DNA from: Xanthostigma xanthostigma
Taxonomy: Eukaryota > Arthropoda > Insecta > Raphidioptera > Raphidiidae
Assembly: GCA_963575645.1 (NCBI GenBank)
Contig: OY754470.1
Location: forward strand, 45,167,201 to 45,231,200
Reading direction: 5' to 3'
DNA: 64,000 nt
Part shown: in pieces, positions 10,873-22,821 of the stretch
How the letters are laid out: each line of letters begins with the position of its first letter
Numbering within the stretch: position 1 is the stretch's first letter
The notes under the pieces: generated by a model
What the model saw: only the letters and a program-made list of their open reading frames with translations
Told to the model about the DNA's origin: nothing
The model's database searches: none
Made by a program: the position numbers and the translations under genes

Positions 10873-10926
10873 TCCTGAAACCATTTTCACACTGAATAAA
10901 AAAAATATATGATTTTTTTTTTAAAA

Positions 10927-11155
10927 CAAGTTTTATTAGTTGTTAATAAAAATGAACTAAAAAGTTAAAAAAATAATTTTATTCCGATTAGAAATAAGTC
11001 GTTTTATATTATACGTATTTATCACAGTCTCAAGTTTTCAAATAAAAATAAAACTTAAGACTGTGATAAGTAGGTATATAAAATGACATTTCTAATCGGA
11101 ATAAAATTATTTTTAAATTTTTAGTTAATTTTTATTAACAACTATTAGAAGCTTG
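10927..11155. repeat. Foldback repeat (aactaaaaagtt type)
   Basis: Left arm caag...tgttaataaaaatgaac, aattttattccgattagaaa, atcacagtct pairs with the right arm agactgtgat, tttctaatcggaataaaatt and tttttattaaca around a centre near 11040. The arm sequence recurs in the foldback at 33640-33930, so this is a family. Confidence 0.8.
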
Positions 11156-11190
11156 ATGTAAAAATCGTTTATTTAGTTTTAAGTTTTTAG

Positions 11191-11535
11191 TATGCTTTAT
11201 TAAAAGTGCAATTTGCACCCGGACGAAAGCCGGAGCGGTCATTTAGAAACTGTAATTCCTGTACCGGCCATATTGTTTAGATTTTCCATATCTAGATGGT
11301 TCCTTATTCAAGGCCATGGCCGATAACCTGTCAAACTCCTATACTTAAAATTTGCCTACCTCATCCTAATTTTCTAAAATTCCATCATTCGCCCATTGAT
11401 ATTATGTTGAAGTTGAAAAAATGTATAAAATTAACGGGAAGTATGATATATGGAAAATAGCAATGGTGCGAATGGCGTCTGCTATGACATAAAGTCGAGA
11501 AACGAAAGTTAAACGCATTATTATAGGTGTATTTT
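11191..11535 (+). mobile_element. SINE-family copy with alternative 5' end, copy 2
   Basis: From gtaattcctgtaccggccat onward it matches the tRNA-headed SINEs in opposite orientation, ending gttaaacgcattattata. Its 5' part is different: tatgctttattaaaagt and gcaatttgcacccggac replace the tRNA head, and the same replacement is in the copy at 44257. Confidence 0.65.
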
Positions 11536-11550
11536 ATATGATTTTTATAG

Positions 11551-11846
11551 TACGCGCCACGAATCTAAAAGGTTCGGAAGTTAGATGCGAATGCAGGCTT
11601 TTGCGCTTGTACAGTCTGTTGAAAAAATACAAACTCGCAACTCAATAAAACTAACATAGCAATAACAACTTGACAATAGCGTACTCGACTGTACTTTAAA
11701 GCAGAAAAACGACAAGTGACAAAGGCAACGAGCGATCATGGCCAATCACCGACGAGCGCACGTTCCGTGCAAGTAGCGGCTCTAAAATGTGCCCTTGCGA
11801 CGCTGTTTGTGACTAACTTTAGAACCTTTTAGATCCGTGACGCGTA
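11551..11846. mobile_element. TIR element 'tacgcgccacg', copy 2
   Basis: A direct near-copy of 8412-8706 (gacaagtgacaaaggcaacg and gttccgtgcaagtagcggc shared). The inverted match extends outward to tatagtacgcg on both sides. Confidence 0.8.
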
Positions 11847-12360
11847 CTATACTGTGTTTTGAGATGTTTCGATTATGTATTCTAGCATATTGAGTACTGC
11901 TTCTACCATGCTACAAATCTTACAAATTTGTTTGTTTTGTGTTTTGTTTGTGAAGTTTTATATAAATCACAGCGTGTGTGAGAAACTTTATCCGGAGATT
12001 TTCGTTAAACAGCCAACTTTGTCATTATTATTAAATTTGAAAAAGGTTAAAAGAAAATTAATTTTCAAAGCAATCCCAAGAGCTTTCTTTTTCGACTGCG
12101 AGCTGTTCCTGTCTGCTATACAGCAATGTACGTCAGCCAAACAAGTATTAAATTCTCTCTCGTTTTAATAAACGAAATTTTAACATTCTTTTTAAAATGC
12201 TTAGATCAGCCACTGCCAGTTCGAAGTTTGGGAAACGGTTGCCTACTTTCAGGCCCGTATCGATTCAACGATGCCTCTAGTATATTGTGATACAAGAGCA
12301 AAACATTTGCGATTGCGGACGAGGATGGCATTTGTTCGCCAGCATTAATATTTTTGGTAA
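11847..12360. other. Unassigned
   Basis: A 97-codon frame (11875-12168, plus) begins with a hydrophobic leucine/phenylalanine-rich stretch but has no recognisable domain. I do not call it a gene. Confidence 0.35.
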
Positions 12361-12925
12361 TAATGGCCATATTCACCGAACGTGAGTAGTAGTTAATTAT
12401 TCGGTTCATTTGTCCTTCAGGTAGCTATTCCTCCGAATAAGTACCTACCGATAATTCAATTCACCAAACATAATTATGTTTACTGCAGGTATAAATCTAT
12501 TCTGTCTTACTTCGAGGGTATAAATATTTATTCGGTTGATAAAATAATAATGACCGCCACATAGATCATAATACCTAACCTATAAATTTGGAGTTTGTTC
12601 TTGTGAATTTATTTATGTGTTGTTTATTAAACTTTTGTGTAGTGTATAGTTGTAAAATAAGTTTTGTGTGCAATTGGGTTAGGATTAAACATTATTATTG
12701 TGTGAAACTTTTTTTTTGACTACACTAACGCCATCGGTCAGATTTTTGGGTGAACGTCAAAATATTCAACAAAAAAAGCAAGAAGGATACTGCAGTGTAT
12801 ATTTATTCTTGAACTAACTTTTCTACCTGATGTTTTGCTTAGTGAATTGAAAATAAATTTTAATCTAACGAATTTTGTTTCAAGATTAGTACTAGTTTAA
12901 TAGTGTTCGGTGAATATGGACATAA
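12361..12925. mobile_element. TAA-flanked TIR element 'tggccatattcaccgaac', copy 1
   Basis: Element 12364-12922 starts tggccatattcaccgaac and ends gttcggtgaatatggaca, with TAA immediately outside on both sides (12361-12363, 12923-12925). The 3-bp duplication fits PIF/Harbinger. It has no coding capacity. Interior words such as tttatgtgttgtttattaa and gcaattgggttaggat recur in reverse complement at 34438-35017. Confidence 0.8.
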
Positions 12926-13680
12926 GTCCATTGAACGAATATCATTAAATACTTATAAAATTGTCGTAAATAAATATTAGGTATAGGTGAGGTGGAATGT
13001 CATTGAATATAGTTTACAATCATGGCGTAGGATGACGCCACTTTCGATTTGAAAAGAATTTCCCAAGGTACGAAAACATTTCGATTGTCAATTTATTGTT
13101 CCTAGTGCAGACCAAATATACTGAGAAATCTGACTTTCAGTAATGTCATCACGGTGAGTAGGTACGGTTTTAAACAATAAGGCGCAGGAGGGGAAGAGTT
13201 TAACTAACAAGGCTTTAAAGATTTTTATTTCGGCAGATTTCCCCTAACGTTTCTTCATTGCAGAACTGATTTTTTATAATTGTTTGACTGACGTGTTGTC
13301 GTTCAACATCCGAGAAAAAAGTTTTTTTTTAATGTAGGATGTTCTACTTCCGCTTTTACTTGGAACATAGCTAATGCGAAGAAGGATTAACAAGTTAACT
13401 CTCACATTTAAAGAAAGTATTTCTTTCTTTTCATGTATTCTATTTGCATACAAGAAATGTTCACAGCGCAGACAGGAATCTTGAAAATGGAAAGGACTTG
13501 TCTGATATTGGTCTATTTTTGTCGTAAACAACAAGTTGAGTCAAAATTATTTATCCTGGAGAAGCAAATCAAAAAAGAAAACAGTTAATTTAGACGATTT
13601 GAAATAGATTGAGGATTACAGACGATCGACAACTAGCACCATAAATGCGAAGTATATCATAAAATTAGCACATATTATGT
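12926..13680. other. Unassigned
   Basis: No gene recognised. The minus-strand 86-codon frame at 13274-13534 shows no known domain. Confidence 0.4.
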
Positions 13681-13681
13681 T

Positions 13682-14335
13682 TTACCATTCCAACCTATAA
13701 AAGTGTGGAATGGTACCTACTAGTTTAAGTCAAAAATCACTTTTCAAAATTTTACAATATTTTTTTCGTTTTGAGGTCTCCCGAATTCAAAAACATATTT
13801 TTGGAAAAACTCTGTGCGTCTGTTAGTCTGTAAACACGATACAGATTGAATGGATGAACTGATTTAAACCAAATTTTGAGAGGATGTTTGTTATGCAAAT
13901 ATGAAGAGCCCCATTGTTTATAATAATGGTATACTTTTCTTAACGGCTTATTATTCTATTTATTTTTTCAAGAAAGTTTCATTATATTTTTTTTTCTAAA
14001 CTTTATAGTTTCGGAAATATTTTGAAAATAAAAAAATCAGCTGTTCTTTTGTTTTGTGGTTCTGTCAGAAATAAACTAGTTGCATGCTTTGATTAATTTT
14101 TACATGACGTGAACATATTATGCGAATATCAAATATCATGTTGAATACTAGCAATTACTCGTGTCATCTCACGCGATATCAGAAATTTATTTTTCTTTAT
14201 CTTTATTATACTACATCAAATGTCAATATTTTTTAAGTTGGAATGGTCCCGCTGCCCAATTGGCTGGATTCTTAAATTTGGTTTCTTATGGTTTCATTTT
14301 TTTTCCGTATATATATCTATTGTCACGAGCGTTAA
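13682..14335 (-). repeat. Dispersed repeat family A, copy 2
   Basis: Reverse complement of 745-1370. It starts accattccaacctat and has the inverted partner aagttggaatggtc near 14240, followed by gcccaattggctgg, the same flank as copy 1. Confidence 0.7.
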
Positions 14336-14342
14336 ATATTTT

Positions 14343-15008
14343 TTGACGTGATAACGTCTTATAAATTGATGAATCACCAATCTTATAAATTGATAAAACA
14401 CCGGCTGCATGCACGAAAAAGTGTAACGTTCCTAAATCCTAACGTTCGTAACGCGTAACGCGTAACGTTCCGCCTGACCCTGTGCGTGCTTTTTGCTAAT
14501 TTCTCGCTCAATTTAAATCAGATCGGTTTGAAACCAGTCTTAAACGAAAGAGGAGAACATTTTACAGAGATTTCGTATAACAGAATTTTCCTAAACAGTT
14601 TTTTTATACAAATTTATATAGAAAAATAGCTGTATAAATGCAATGTTGTCTAATGCATGGCGCGACGCGGTCGGTCGTCTTTGTTTGCCGTACATGGAAA
14701 TTAGAAGATAACGTATGTCTTGTCTTAACATGAGAACGGCTGCATTTCTAATGTTTAATTCAATTTTTTGACATTAGTATTTTGTGAAATGCAACGCCTT
14801 CTAAGTTAAGTATTGGAATAACTAATTATTATTAGAACATAATACTTTGACAGTTGCAAACGTCACTTTTGACATTTCTTATCATTCCGACACCAAGGAT
14901 AAGCGGATTGAAACCAAATTTTGGGAGGTTTAGGTTATGTATTACGGAATACGTTATCACGTAAAACTATCGTCCGTAAACCGACTTTACAGACAACCAA
15001 TTTTTTTA
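14343..15008 (+). repeat. Dispersed repeat family D, copy 1
   Basis: Begins ttgacgtgataacgtc and ends cgactttacagacaaccaat plus a T-run; acgtgataacgt near the start is repeated in inverse as acgttatcacgt near the end. It is largely the reverse complement of 19813-20622, and 48552-48778 is a short internal-deletion form. Contains a short array of gtaacgc words near 14450. No coding capacity. Confidence 0.75.
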
Positions 15009-15424
15009 ACTAGATACAAAACCCACTATTAATTAGTTTCTAAACAGTGAAATTCATGTTTAGGTACATGTTATGGTATTCGACGCTAAAATTGAAAATT
15101 AGGCTCGGTATTTGGTAGTGAGAAGTCGAACCATTCTGAATAAAACCCTCTACCAATAATTTATGGAAGCCCTATGTTCCCTAAGGAATTAAAGGAATCG
15201 TATATACGTGCAGTGTATATAAGGTTATTTTTGCATTAATACCGAACTGAAATTCTCAGCCCGTCTTAAAATATATTAAAATGTGCATAATTGAAGTGTT
15301 TTCTTTTTACTGTGTTTGCCTGTACACAGTATACACGCATGTACACTATTGGCATTGATCAGATGGCGGAACCATAATATATTTCATAGAATTTTGACCA
15401 ACTTGCGCAGGATTCAGTTCGATA
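15009..15424. other. Unassigned
   Basis: Nothing recognised. Confidence 0.4.
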
Positions 15425-15720
15425 ACTCGATATGCTCAAATTTGTTTTTTTTAAGTCATAAAAAACACCAAATTTTGACGTTAAAAAAAAAAAACTTTGT
15501 GGATTATTCACAAATTTCCTCAAAAATAAATAAAAACTTTTCGTTTTTCACTGTCAGAAATTACAGAAATCACATTTATACACGTCATAGCAACTAGTGT
15601 ATTACACTCTCTTTGCATATACGACTCCGTAATTGTTTTTTAAAGAACTTTCCCCAAACTCCCAACTCTTTTCACTGCGCAAAAAAAAACGTCTTCGCAT
15701 CGACACGACCCCGTACTCAA
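15425..15720 (+). repeat. Dispersed repeat related to 36710-37200
   Basis: Shares aaattttgacgtt, ggattattcacaaatttcct, cacgtcatagcaact and the accccgt(a/t) end region with 36730-37060; its last part is matched in reverse complement by 61080-61215. Confidence 0.65.
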
Positions 15721-16262
15721 AACTCCCTATGGTGACTCATAACTATTTTCTAGTTTTTAGTACATCATCGATTGTACAATAAAACCGTTTGACTTAAAAA
15801 GCTTTTTTACGTATTTTATTTTAAAACCTTTTTAAACTATTTTGTCGCCATCGCTTAGCACTACGACCGATGTTTTTTTTTTCATCGGATCCATAACTGC
15901 TTAATTGAACTTTAACGATCTGTTTCATATCTCAACGGGAAAATGTGCAAGAAAACTTCTCGTTCGAAAACAGTTTCAAACATATATCGTGAAACAATAA
16001 TTAATTTCAAAGTTTCATTCTTTAATATATATATAAAACATTCTTTGAACACATTTCATATAATTTTCCGTGACAAACTAAGCCGGCATTGGATTACCGC
16101 GTCTACGTCAGAAAAGTTAGAAGTTCAATAAATGCTAGTTTGAGCCGCGTTAAACTTTTTTTTTTTGTAATCTTTCGTTTCTTCGTACATCTAAGATTAA
16201 CCATTGCCGTACTTCCTTATTCGCTACGTGCACAGGGCCTATATATAGTACATCCTGAAATA
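15721..16262. other. Unassigned
   Basis: No gene recognised; a 62-codon plus frame at 15943-16131 has no known domain. Confidence 0.4.
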
Positions 16263-16512
16263 GTGTAGGGCAGCGGTTTCCAAACTTTGTACAATAATGC
16301 CCCCCTTATAATAAATCTTACTTCTACCCCCCTTAGAAAAAAATTATAAGTAATTTGTAAATAATTTCTTTACTGAAAGCTGGTATTAGACAATAATTTA
16401 TGTGCGTTAAAATACAACTAATAATCATTATTTTGACAATATTTGATTAAAAAAAAATATTTTCTCTGTTTTGCAATTAACCTGCCCGACTTTGGAAACC
16501 GCTGGTGTAGAG
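16263..16512. mobile_element. Non-autonomous hAT element with 8-bp TSD
   Basis: Element 16271-16504 begins cagcggtttccaaacttt and ends actttggaaaccgctg. The flanks gtgtaggg and gtgtagag are an 8-bp duplication with one difference. The CAGNG start and 8-bp target are hAT features. It is 234 bp long and non-coding. Confidence 0.85.
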
Positions 16513-16860
16513 TAATAAATAATCCCACCAAAAACGCATAAATGTGAAAAAACCATAACCAAATAGCGCGTTGGGCACACACATAATTCCGTAGTGTTCG
16601 TATGACGTATTTATGGGCTATTTATCGTTGCTTGACAAATATCATACCCTAATGTAGAAGTTCGTCATTGCAGTATGTTGATACTGTTTTCTAGATTATT
16701 AATTAAAAAAAAGTCGAGTATCCATAAGTTATTAGTTGCATTATTAAAATCGCTTTGCGACCTTTCAAAAACCAAGTAGTTTTAATAAATGTACCCTGGT
16801 GACATCGGACAGTTTTTTATGCAGTTAATATATATGATTCTTGTCTACGCTATAATAATC
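16513..16860. other. Unassigned
   Basis: Nothing recognised. Confidence 0.4.
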
Positions 16861-16864
16861 TAAA

Positions 16865-17078
16865 TATATAAAACGAAACCGTGACTAACTGACTGAAAAA
16901 TTCAACCCCTAAAAGGGTGTAACAGGGATTCAAAATTTGCATGGAGAAATCATATAAGATAGATGTATCAATTCGAAAATGTGCAGGATTAGGTACTCCT
17001 GTCAACAAATAAATAAACACGTATTTCGTGCTTTTTCAAAAACAACTCCTTCAGGGGGTGAAAAGATATATATATACT
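16865..17078 (+). repeat. Dispersed repeat family B (gtgactaactgactg), partial
   Basis: atttgcatggagaaatcata, tagatgtatcaattcgaaaa and cctgtcaacaaataa match 28840-29160 in the same orientation, and 26190-26490 in reverse. Confidence 0.75.
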
Positions 17079-17740
17079 AGTATAGCTATTCATAATTAAT
17101 ATAATAAACCTACTTCTACATGCGCAAGTTTGATCGAGGGATGTTGAACTGTTTATTTGATCAAATTATAAAATGTGTATCCGACACTGATATTATATTT
17201 CCGTTTAAAAAGTTCAAAATTAAGTTTTCGATATATAAATTCGTTTTATCAAACATGTCGTGCTTATACGACAATTTCAATAATATGTATAAGATAAGTT
17301 TAAAATAGTTAATTGAAGTTATTTAATAAAGTTTATGTCGAGTTTATTCGAGTTATAGTGACACTCGATGAAAGTTTCGCTAGACTGACGCCGTTACAAA
17401 TGAACCAGAACTCAATGGACTACTAAAGTCGAAATGAACTTTTTCATTGCTTAATCATATATAAATTATACGGGAAAGAAAAAAATTCTGGTACCTATTT
17501 GAGTGTGTTAATTCGCACACATTGTGATGAAACGTACCTCGTTCTCTTTCTTTTAATGGGAGGAAGTGCACAATATATGTTTCATCTGCACGATGTGTAC
17601 GAATTAACACAGATAAAATCGATTCAGGGTAAAATAAATTCGTTGAATTTTATTTTCTCTACGTTTCTTATTATTAGGTGTTTTTTTAATATCTTAAAAG
17701 CCAGAAATATGTGGCTCTGTAGAGTTAGTAGAACAACTTC
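17079..17740. other. Unassigned
   Basis: The 108-codon plus frame at 17499-17825 runs into the CTAG-rich minisatellite and has no known domain. Not called as a gene. Confidence 0.4.
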
Positions 17741-17744
17741 CACT

Positions 17745-18003
17745 CAGGGTAGCCAACCTGTATATAGGTTACTTATAATAATAGGTTTGGTTGGCTCTAG
17801 TTTTAGCCGGCATGATATCGGCTAGACCTAGTATCAGCCACTAGGGTTTGGTTGGACCTAGTTCTAGCCGGAATGGTACCGGCTAGACCTAGTTTTACCC
17901 GAAAACAATCGGCTAATACTAGATTTAACCAAGAGTAAGTGGATACACCTAGTTCTAACCGGCTAAAACTAGATGTAGCCGTACTTCGGGTTCTAGCCGT
18001 AAC
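17745..18003. repeat. CTAG-rich degenerate minisatellite
   Basis: About ten variants of a word like ggctagacctagttctagcc alternate in both orientations with short spacers (gtaccggctagacc, ctagttctagccgg). CTAG is normally rare, so the cluster stands out. The minus-strand 78-codon frame over it simply reads the repeat (ARTRS...). Confidence 0.75.
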
Positions 18004-18300
18004 ATTATATAATGACAAAAGAAGCTCAATTACGTTCAAACTTTAAAAAAATGAATTACGGTCGAATTTCGACTACTGGTCTAACTAAATATATATGTAA
18101 GATAAGTAAAGATGAAAGAGAACTACCATTTTGATTAAATTTACAGTGTCTGCTATTGTTGTGGTTTGGAAGACACAGTCATTGTTACGTCAAAGGAAAA
18201 AGTATATCTGGGAGATAATACTGTTATGATTCGACTGTTAAAACTCTTTGACACTCGTTTTTGCATATTGCCACACCAAGTACCTACATAATACACTTCA
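18004..18300. other. Unassigned
   Basis: Nothing recognised. Confidence 0.4.
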
Positions 18301-18301
18301 T

Positions 18302-18737
18302 TACATACTAGATATAATAATAATGCGTTTAACGTCCGTTTCTCGACCTTATGTCATAACACGGCATTCACACCGTTACGATTTTCCATCTATTACACTT
18401 CCCGGTATTTTCTACATTTTTTAAACTTCCACTGAATTAACAGTAATGGGCGAATGTAGGAATTTTAGGACATTAGGATAAGGTAGGCAAATTTTGAGGT
18501 AATCGGCCATGGCCTTGAATAAGGAACCATCTCGATATTTATCTGGAATTATTGAGGGAAGCCATGGAAAACCTCAACATTATGGCCGGTACAGGAATTA
18601 CCGTTTCTCGGCGAGAGACAGCAGGAAAAAGTCCCAGCCACATCTGCCCCCGCCGGGATTCGAACCCGGTACCTCTCGAATGCGAGTCTAGTGCTCTCAC
18701 CACTACGCCACCCCACTCGGTCTACATCCTAGATATA
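18302..18737 (-). mobile_element. tRNA-headed SINE, full copy with TSD
   Basis: Element about 18317-18722, minus strand. The A box tggcgtagtgg (18700-18710 complement) and B box ggttcgaatcc (18656-18666 complement) lie 33 bp apart, as in tRNA genes. Around the anticodon, actcgcattcgagaggtac resembles a tRNA-Ala-like arm. After a body of about 290 bp the element ends in a cgcattattatta tail. Flanks tacatactagatata and tacatcctagatata are a 15-bp target duplication with one mismatch. It is non-coding and would rely on a LINE's reverse transcriptase. Confidence 0.88.
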
Positions 18738-18739
18738 TA

Positions 18740-19452
18740 AACTGCTATTATTTTTAGTTTGTTTTATTTATTTTTATGTAAGCTACCGTCAATTAGTTTT
18801 AAAGAAGCGAGGTTGTGAAAACTGGTTGTTTAATATATATTTAATATGTACTTAAAAACGTGAGTGGTTGAAACTTTTGCATTTATCTTTTGAACTGAGT
18901 TTGTCGTAATGTATTCCGAGCTATGAATCATCAATAGACAAGATGACCTATTTCCGTTTTGTGTTCTGTTCTGTTCAAAAACTTTATAATAAAAGCTCGG
19001 AAAAAGTTTAAAAGTGTATGTATATTTGAATGCACTTTCTGATAATCATAACTACATATCTCCCCCAAAGCTGTAAGAAGTGGGCACAGAAGAAAGTTTC
19101 TTTTCGAATGTAAAGAAATGGTATCCATTTTAAATATTAAAATGGAATGTTATCGAAAGGTAAAGAAATTTATTTTTAAATTTATATAAACAAATTTTAC
19201 GCTCGGTTTATGTACGGACTTATAGCAATGACGTACTTGAGACTAGTGTTTCGATCTGTATTCGTCGCAAACACCAACTTTCTGCCTTAGTAACGCAATG
19301 AACTGTTTTGTAGAGTTTACTATAGAAAAAAAGAGTCTGTGTATTTTACACTACTCACAATAGAAGTGAAACTTCTAATCGCGTCGTAGGAAACTCTCTT
19401 CCTGCGAGGAAGTCTGCCACTGCAAGGAACATTAAAAAATCGTTGGTGTGAT
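18740..19452. other. Unassigned
   Basis: No gene recognised. Confidence 0.4.
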
Positions 19453-19456
19453 TATA

Positions 19457-19585
19457 CAGTAGAGCTTCTTTAAGTCGAAAACCTCCAAAACTCGAAAAAA
19501 ATATTTTGTTCCCTTCCCTTTAAGCACGAAAAACCTCCATTACTCGAAATCTCAACCCTCTCTATATCGAAATAATCAGTGAGTC
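19457..19585 (+). mobile_element. One end of a pogo/Tigger-like element
   Basis: tacagtagagcttctttaag followed by tcgaaaacctcc and actcgaaatctc repeats the terminal pattern of pogo-type elements (TA then CAGTAGAG, with recurring 'a-c-tcgaaa' words). No matching right end was found nearby, so this is a fragment. Confidence 0.4.
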
Positions 19586-19744
19586 CCTACAAGCAATTTC
19601 GGTACATATTTTAATATATTAATTTCATATAATAAAAAAATATTTTGAACGAGTTAATCCATGCCCCCAAATCCTAATATCCGTGTATTCCATCCCTCTT
19701 GTGTCCCTGTTATAATATGTGTTGCTTTCTATATCAATCAGACT

Positions 19745-19812
19745 CCATCGCAATTAGCCTAATATAAAAACTAGCCCTGGCTAATTACTCGTCAGAGTAA
19801 AGGCCATCTTGT
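19745..19812 (+). repeat. Short dispersed repeat (matches 35278-35348 inverted)
   Basis: aaaaactagccctggctaat and agtaaaggccatcttgtta are the reverse complement of words at 35285-35340. Confidence 0.6.
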
Positions 19813-20622
19813 TAAAAAAAATGGTTGTCTGTAAAGTCGGTTTACGGACGATAGTTTTACGTGATAACGTATTCCGTAATACATAACTGTTGTGTACTGT
19901 ACAGCCCTGTTCCTAACTTATTATGATTTATGTTACATAATTTGTATTTTAGTTGTTTTATAAATACCGATGATTTTATGAATAAAACTCAGTTGTTAAA
20001 GTAATATCAATTGTACATTATTAATAAAATAGTGAATATACAATAATAACCTAAACCTCCCAAAATTTGGTTTCAATCCGCTTATCCTTGGTGTCGGAAT
20101 GATAAGAAATGTCAAAAGTGACGTTTGCAACTTACAAAGTATTATGTTCTTATAATAATTAGTTATTCCAATACTTAACTTAGAAGGCCTTGCATTTCAC
20201 AATATACTAATGTCAAAAAATTGAATTAAACATTAGAAATGCAGCCGTTTTCATGTTAAGACAAGACATACGTTATTTTCTAATTTCCATGTACGGCAAA
20301 CAAAGACGATCGACCGCGTCGCGCCATGCATTAGACAACATTGCATTTATACAGCTATTTTTCTATATAAATTTGTATAAAAAAACTGTTTAGGCAAATT
20401 CTGTTATACGAAATCTATGTAAAATGTTCTCCTCTTTCGTTTAAGACTGGTTTCAAACCGATCTGATTTAAATTGAGCGAGAAATTAGCAAAAAGCGTCA
20501 GGCGGAACGTTACGCGTTATGCGTTATGCGTTACGCGTTACACTTTTTCGTACATGCAGCCGGTGTTTTATCAATTTATAATATTGGTGATTCATCAATT
20601 TATAAGACGTTATCACGTCAAT
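19813..20622 (-). repeat. Dispersed repeat family D, copy 2 (interrupted)
   Basis: Reverse complement of 14343-15008 over nearly its whole length, interrupted by a 158-bp insertion at 19888-20045. Confidence 0.8.
19883..20050 (+). mobile_element. 158-bp insertion with ATAAC duplication; possible short solo LTR
   Basis: Comparison with 14930-14945 shows an insert starting tgttgtgtactg between two ATAAC words (19883-19887, 20046-20050). It has TATAAATA-like and AATAAA-like signals. A 5-bp duplication and TG start suggest a small LTR, but the end reads acaata and not a clean CA, so this stays tentative. Confidence 0.45.
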
Positions 20623-22125
20623 AAAAAAAAAAAAATTTCAACGTGTTTGTGAACCATTCTGAATTTTTGGATTCGTATTTAAAATATATTAAGAAATAAA
20701 TAAATTTCATTCATTTCTTGGTGATTTGAAATACCCGTCATACATCCTTAAATAAAGGATATATTGAAAGGACTTTTAACAGCAATTAAAATTATATTAC
20801 CGGATACGATTTTAATTGTGTCAAGAAATAAAGAAGAGATATTTTAAAATGCTGAAAATTCTATTGTGAGTTTTCAACAATTTGTTAACTGGCATTTTAT
20901 ATACAGGATGTTATAAAAAAATATCATTGAATGTCATTGAACTATATTTTTTTAAATTATGTATGAAAGTCTAACCGTATTTTTATTCGTCAGATAGCGC
21001 GTGCTATGGTAGTCCTTATTTTTTTCGGTTCGAAAATAAGCAATCCTATACGCGATGATTGCAAACTATACATATTTCTGACAGTTCGTCTAACCTACAA
21101 CAATTTCGGGTGTTTTTTATGAATGTTGTTTTTTTTTTATTATAAAAAACACTGTGTGTAATTCGAACGAATTTGGCGACTGCGAGTTGCGCCCTCATTA
21201 CGCAATCTCCAACTTTTTGCTCTTGCTGCATAATGTACTTTTTACTGCAGATTGAAATCTTCAAATATAAACATTTATTGTTGTCAACATATTTATATTT
21301 GACTAACTGTACTGATTGGCTTTTCAACAAATAAAAATATTATTGTTAGTAATCAAAAAATATTATTCGGTCTGCTTTTCTTATAGAAAAAAATGGCAAT
21401 TTGTAAATTTTAACAATTGCTACCTCATGCTTCCCCATTTGGTTCAATCCTCCTGTTGATTCAGACGCCATTTTTGTGTCATTTCATGTTTATCAATTTA
21501 AATAAGGACATTCGTAAACCGCAAGTAAACTGACACATTTTAAAAATTTAAAAGTAGAAATTACATGAAAATTTGAAATTCCTCTCGTAACGCTTTATAT
21601 AAAGAAAATGAATTTCAAAAAGCCTCATTTAAAATACCGTAAGGAAAGCTGTCAAAATTGACACGGTTTTTTCCCTAACCTCAACAGCGACATATATAAA
21701 AAGCTAACGCAGGCATAGAGAAGACTTGCGCCCTAAATAATTCAAACATAGACATTTTTATTCAAGAGCTTTTTGTATGGCACGCATACGTTACGTCACT
21801 GCTGATGTTCAACTGTTCCGTTAAGGAGGTATCATTTAAACTGTTTTATTCAGGTTCTGTACGCTATGTGTCTCCTCTGTATTTACTATTCATCTGATCT
21901 CGTGTTTCACAGAGTTCTATTAAATGTGAATCAGATGGCTGGATATGTTCAGGGTTGTTCCTCGACTAATGGATTGTTTCAACAGTTCATCTCAGATAGG
22001 GTTAAACCAGGGCTACATGCATAGCAAACCTGAGAATGGAATCGTTCCACAGAATAATCTAGTGATAAATCTTCTAGAGCTAATAAGAAGATTCAGATTA
22101 TTTGCCGATTATAGTCGTATTCACA
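20623..22125. other. Unassigned, about 1.5 kb
   Basis: No gene recognised. The 94-codon minus frame at 21046-21330 has no known domain. The start of the 140-codon plus frame (21945) lies here, but most of that frame is in the palindrome that follows. Confidence 0.4.
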
Positions 22126-22819
22126 AGTCCCTTTTTGATGAGTTCCAGTCTTCCTTCATCGAAAATTATGATCGTGGTGTCATTCAATTCGGAATGACAT
22201 CTAGAAACTTTTTGAAAAAAATTGAAGTGGGGGACGAAAAAATTGCAAAAGTTATAAAATTTATAGTGATAGAAAGAAGAGGGATTTCGTTTTTTTGCAA
22301 ATATCTAAAAAAATATTTAAGATATCTGAAATCACAAAAAAGATACAGAGCAGGAAATTTATTATAAAAAAAGTCCCGCCTTCCGGAACTCTACCACCAT
22401 TATTTCTAATTTTAATTTAGAGGTGAAAATAGAACTAATTTTTTTTATATTTTTCAATATTTTTGTGTTTTTTAGCTTGTCGTATAAAAAAAATAGAAAA
22501 AAATCTTTTTAACCCTATTTTCACGTCTAAAGTAAAATTGGAAATATTGGTGCTAGTGTTCCGGGAGATGGGACTTTTTTATAGGAAGTTTCCTGCTCTT
22601 TCAAAATCTTTTTTGTGATTTCAGATATCTGCAATAGTTCTTGCGATATTCGCAAAAAACGAAACCCCTCTTTTTTTTACTAAAATGTTTATAACTTTTG
22701 CAATTTTTTCGTCTCCCACTTCAATTTTTTCAAAAAGTTTCTAGATGTCATTCTGAATCGAATGATACCATGATCATAATTTTCGGTGAAGGAGGACTGG
22801 AATTCATCAAAAAGGGACT
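22126..22819. repeat. Giant foldback, arms of about 300 bp
   Basis: The left arm (agtccctttttgatga, aattatgatcgtgg, gacatctagaaactttttga, gacgaaaaaattgcaaaagt) returns in reverse complement up to agggact at 22819, at roughly 90% identity, around a centre near 22470 made of T/A runs. The 140-codon frame at 21945-22367 is half inside the arm, so I treat it as incidental. Transcripts would give a long, slightly mismatched hairpin. Confidence 0.85.
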
Positions 22820-22821
22820 AG

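Noticed and set aside
17803-18039. 78-codon minus frame rich in R/S/T (ARTRS words)
   Set aside because: It is the reading of the CTAG-rich minisatellite.
21945-22367. 140-codon plus-strand open frame
   Set aside because: Two thirds of it lies in one arm of the giant foldback, its composition is K/I/F-rich as in AT-rich noise, and no domain is recognisable.
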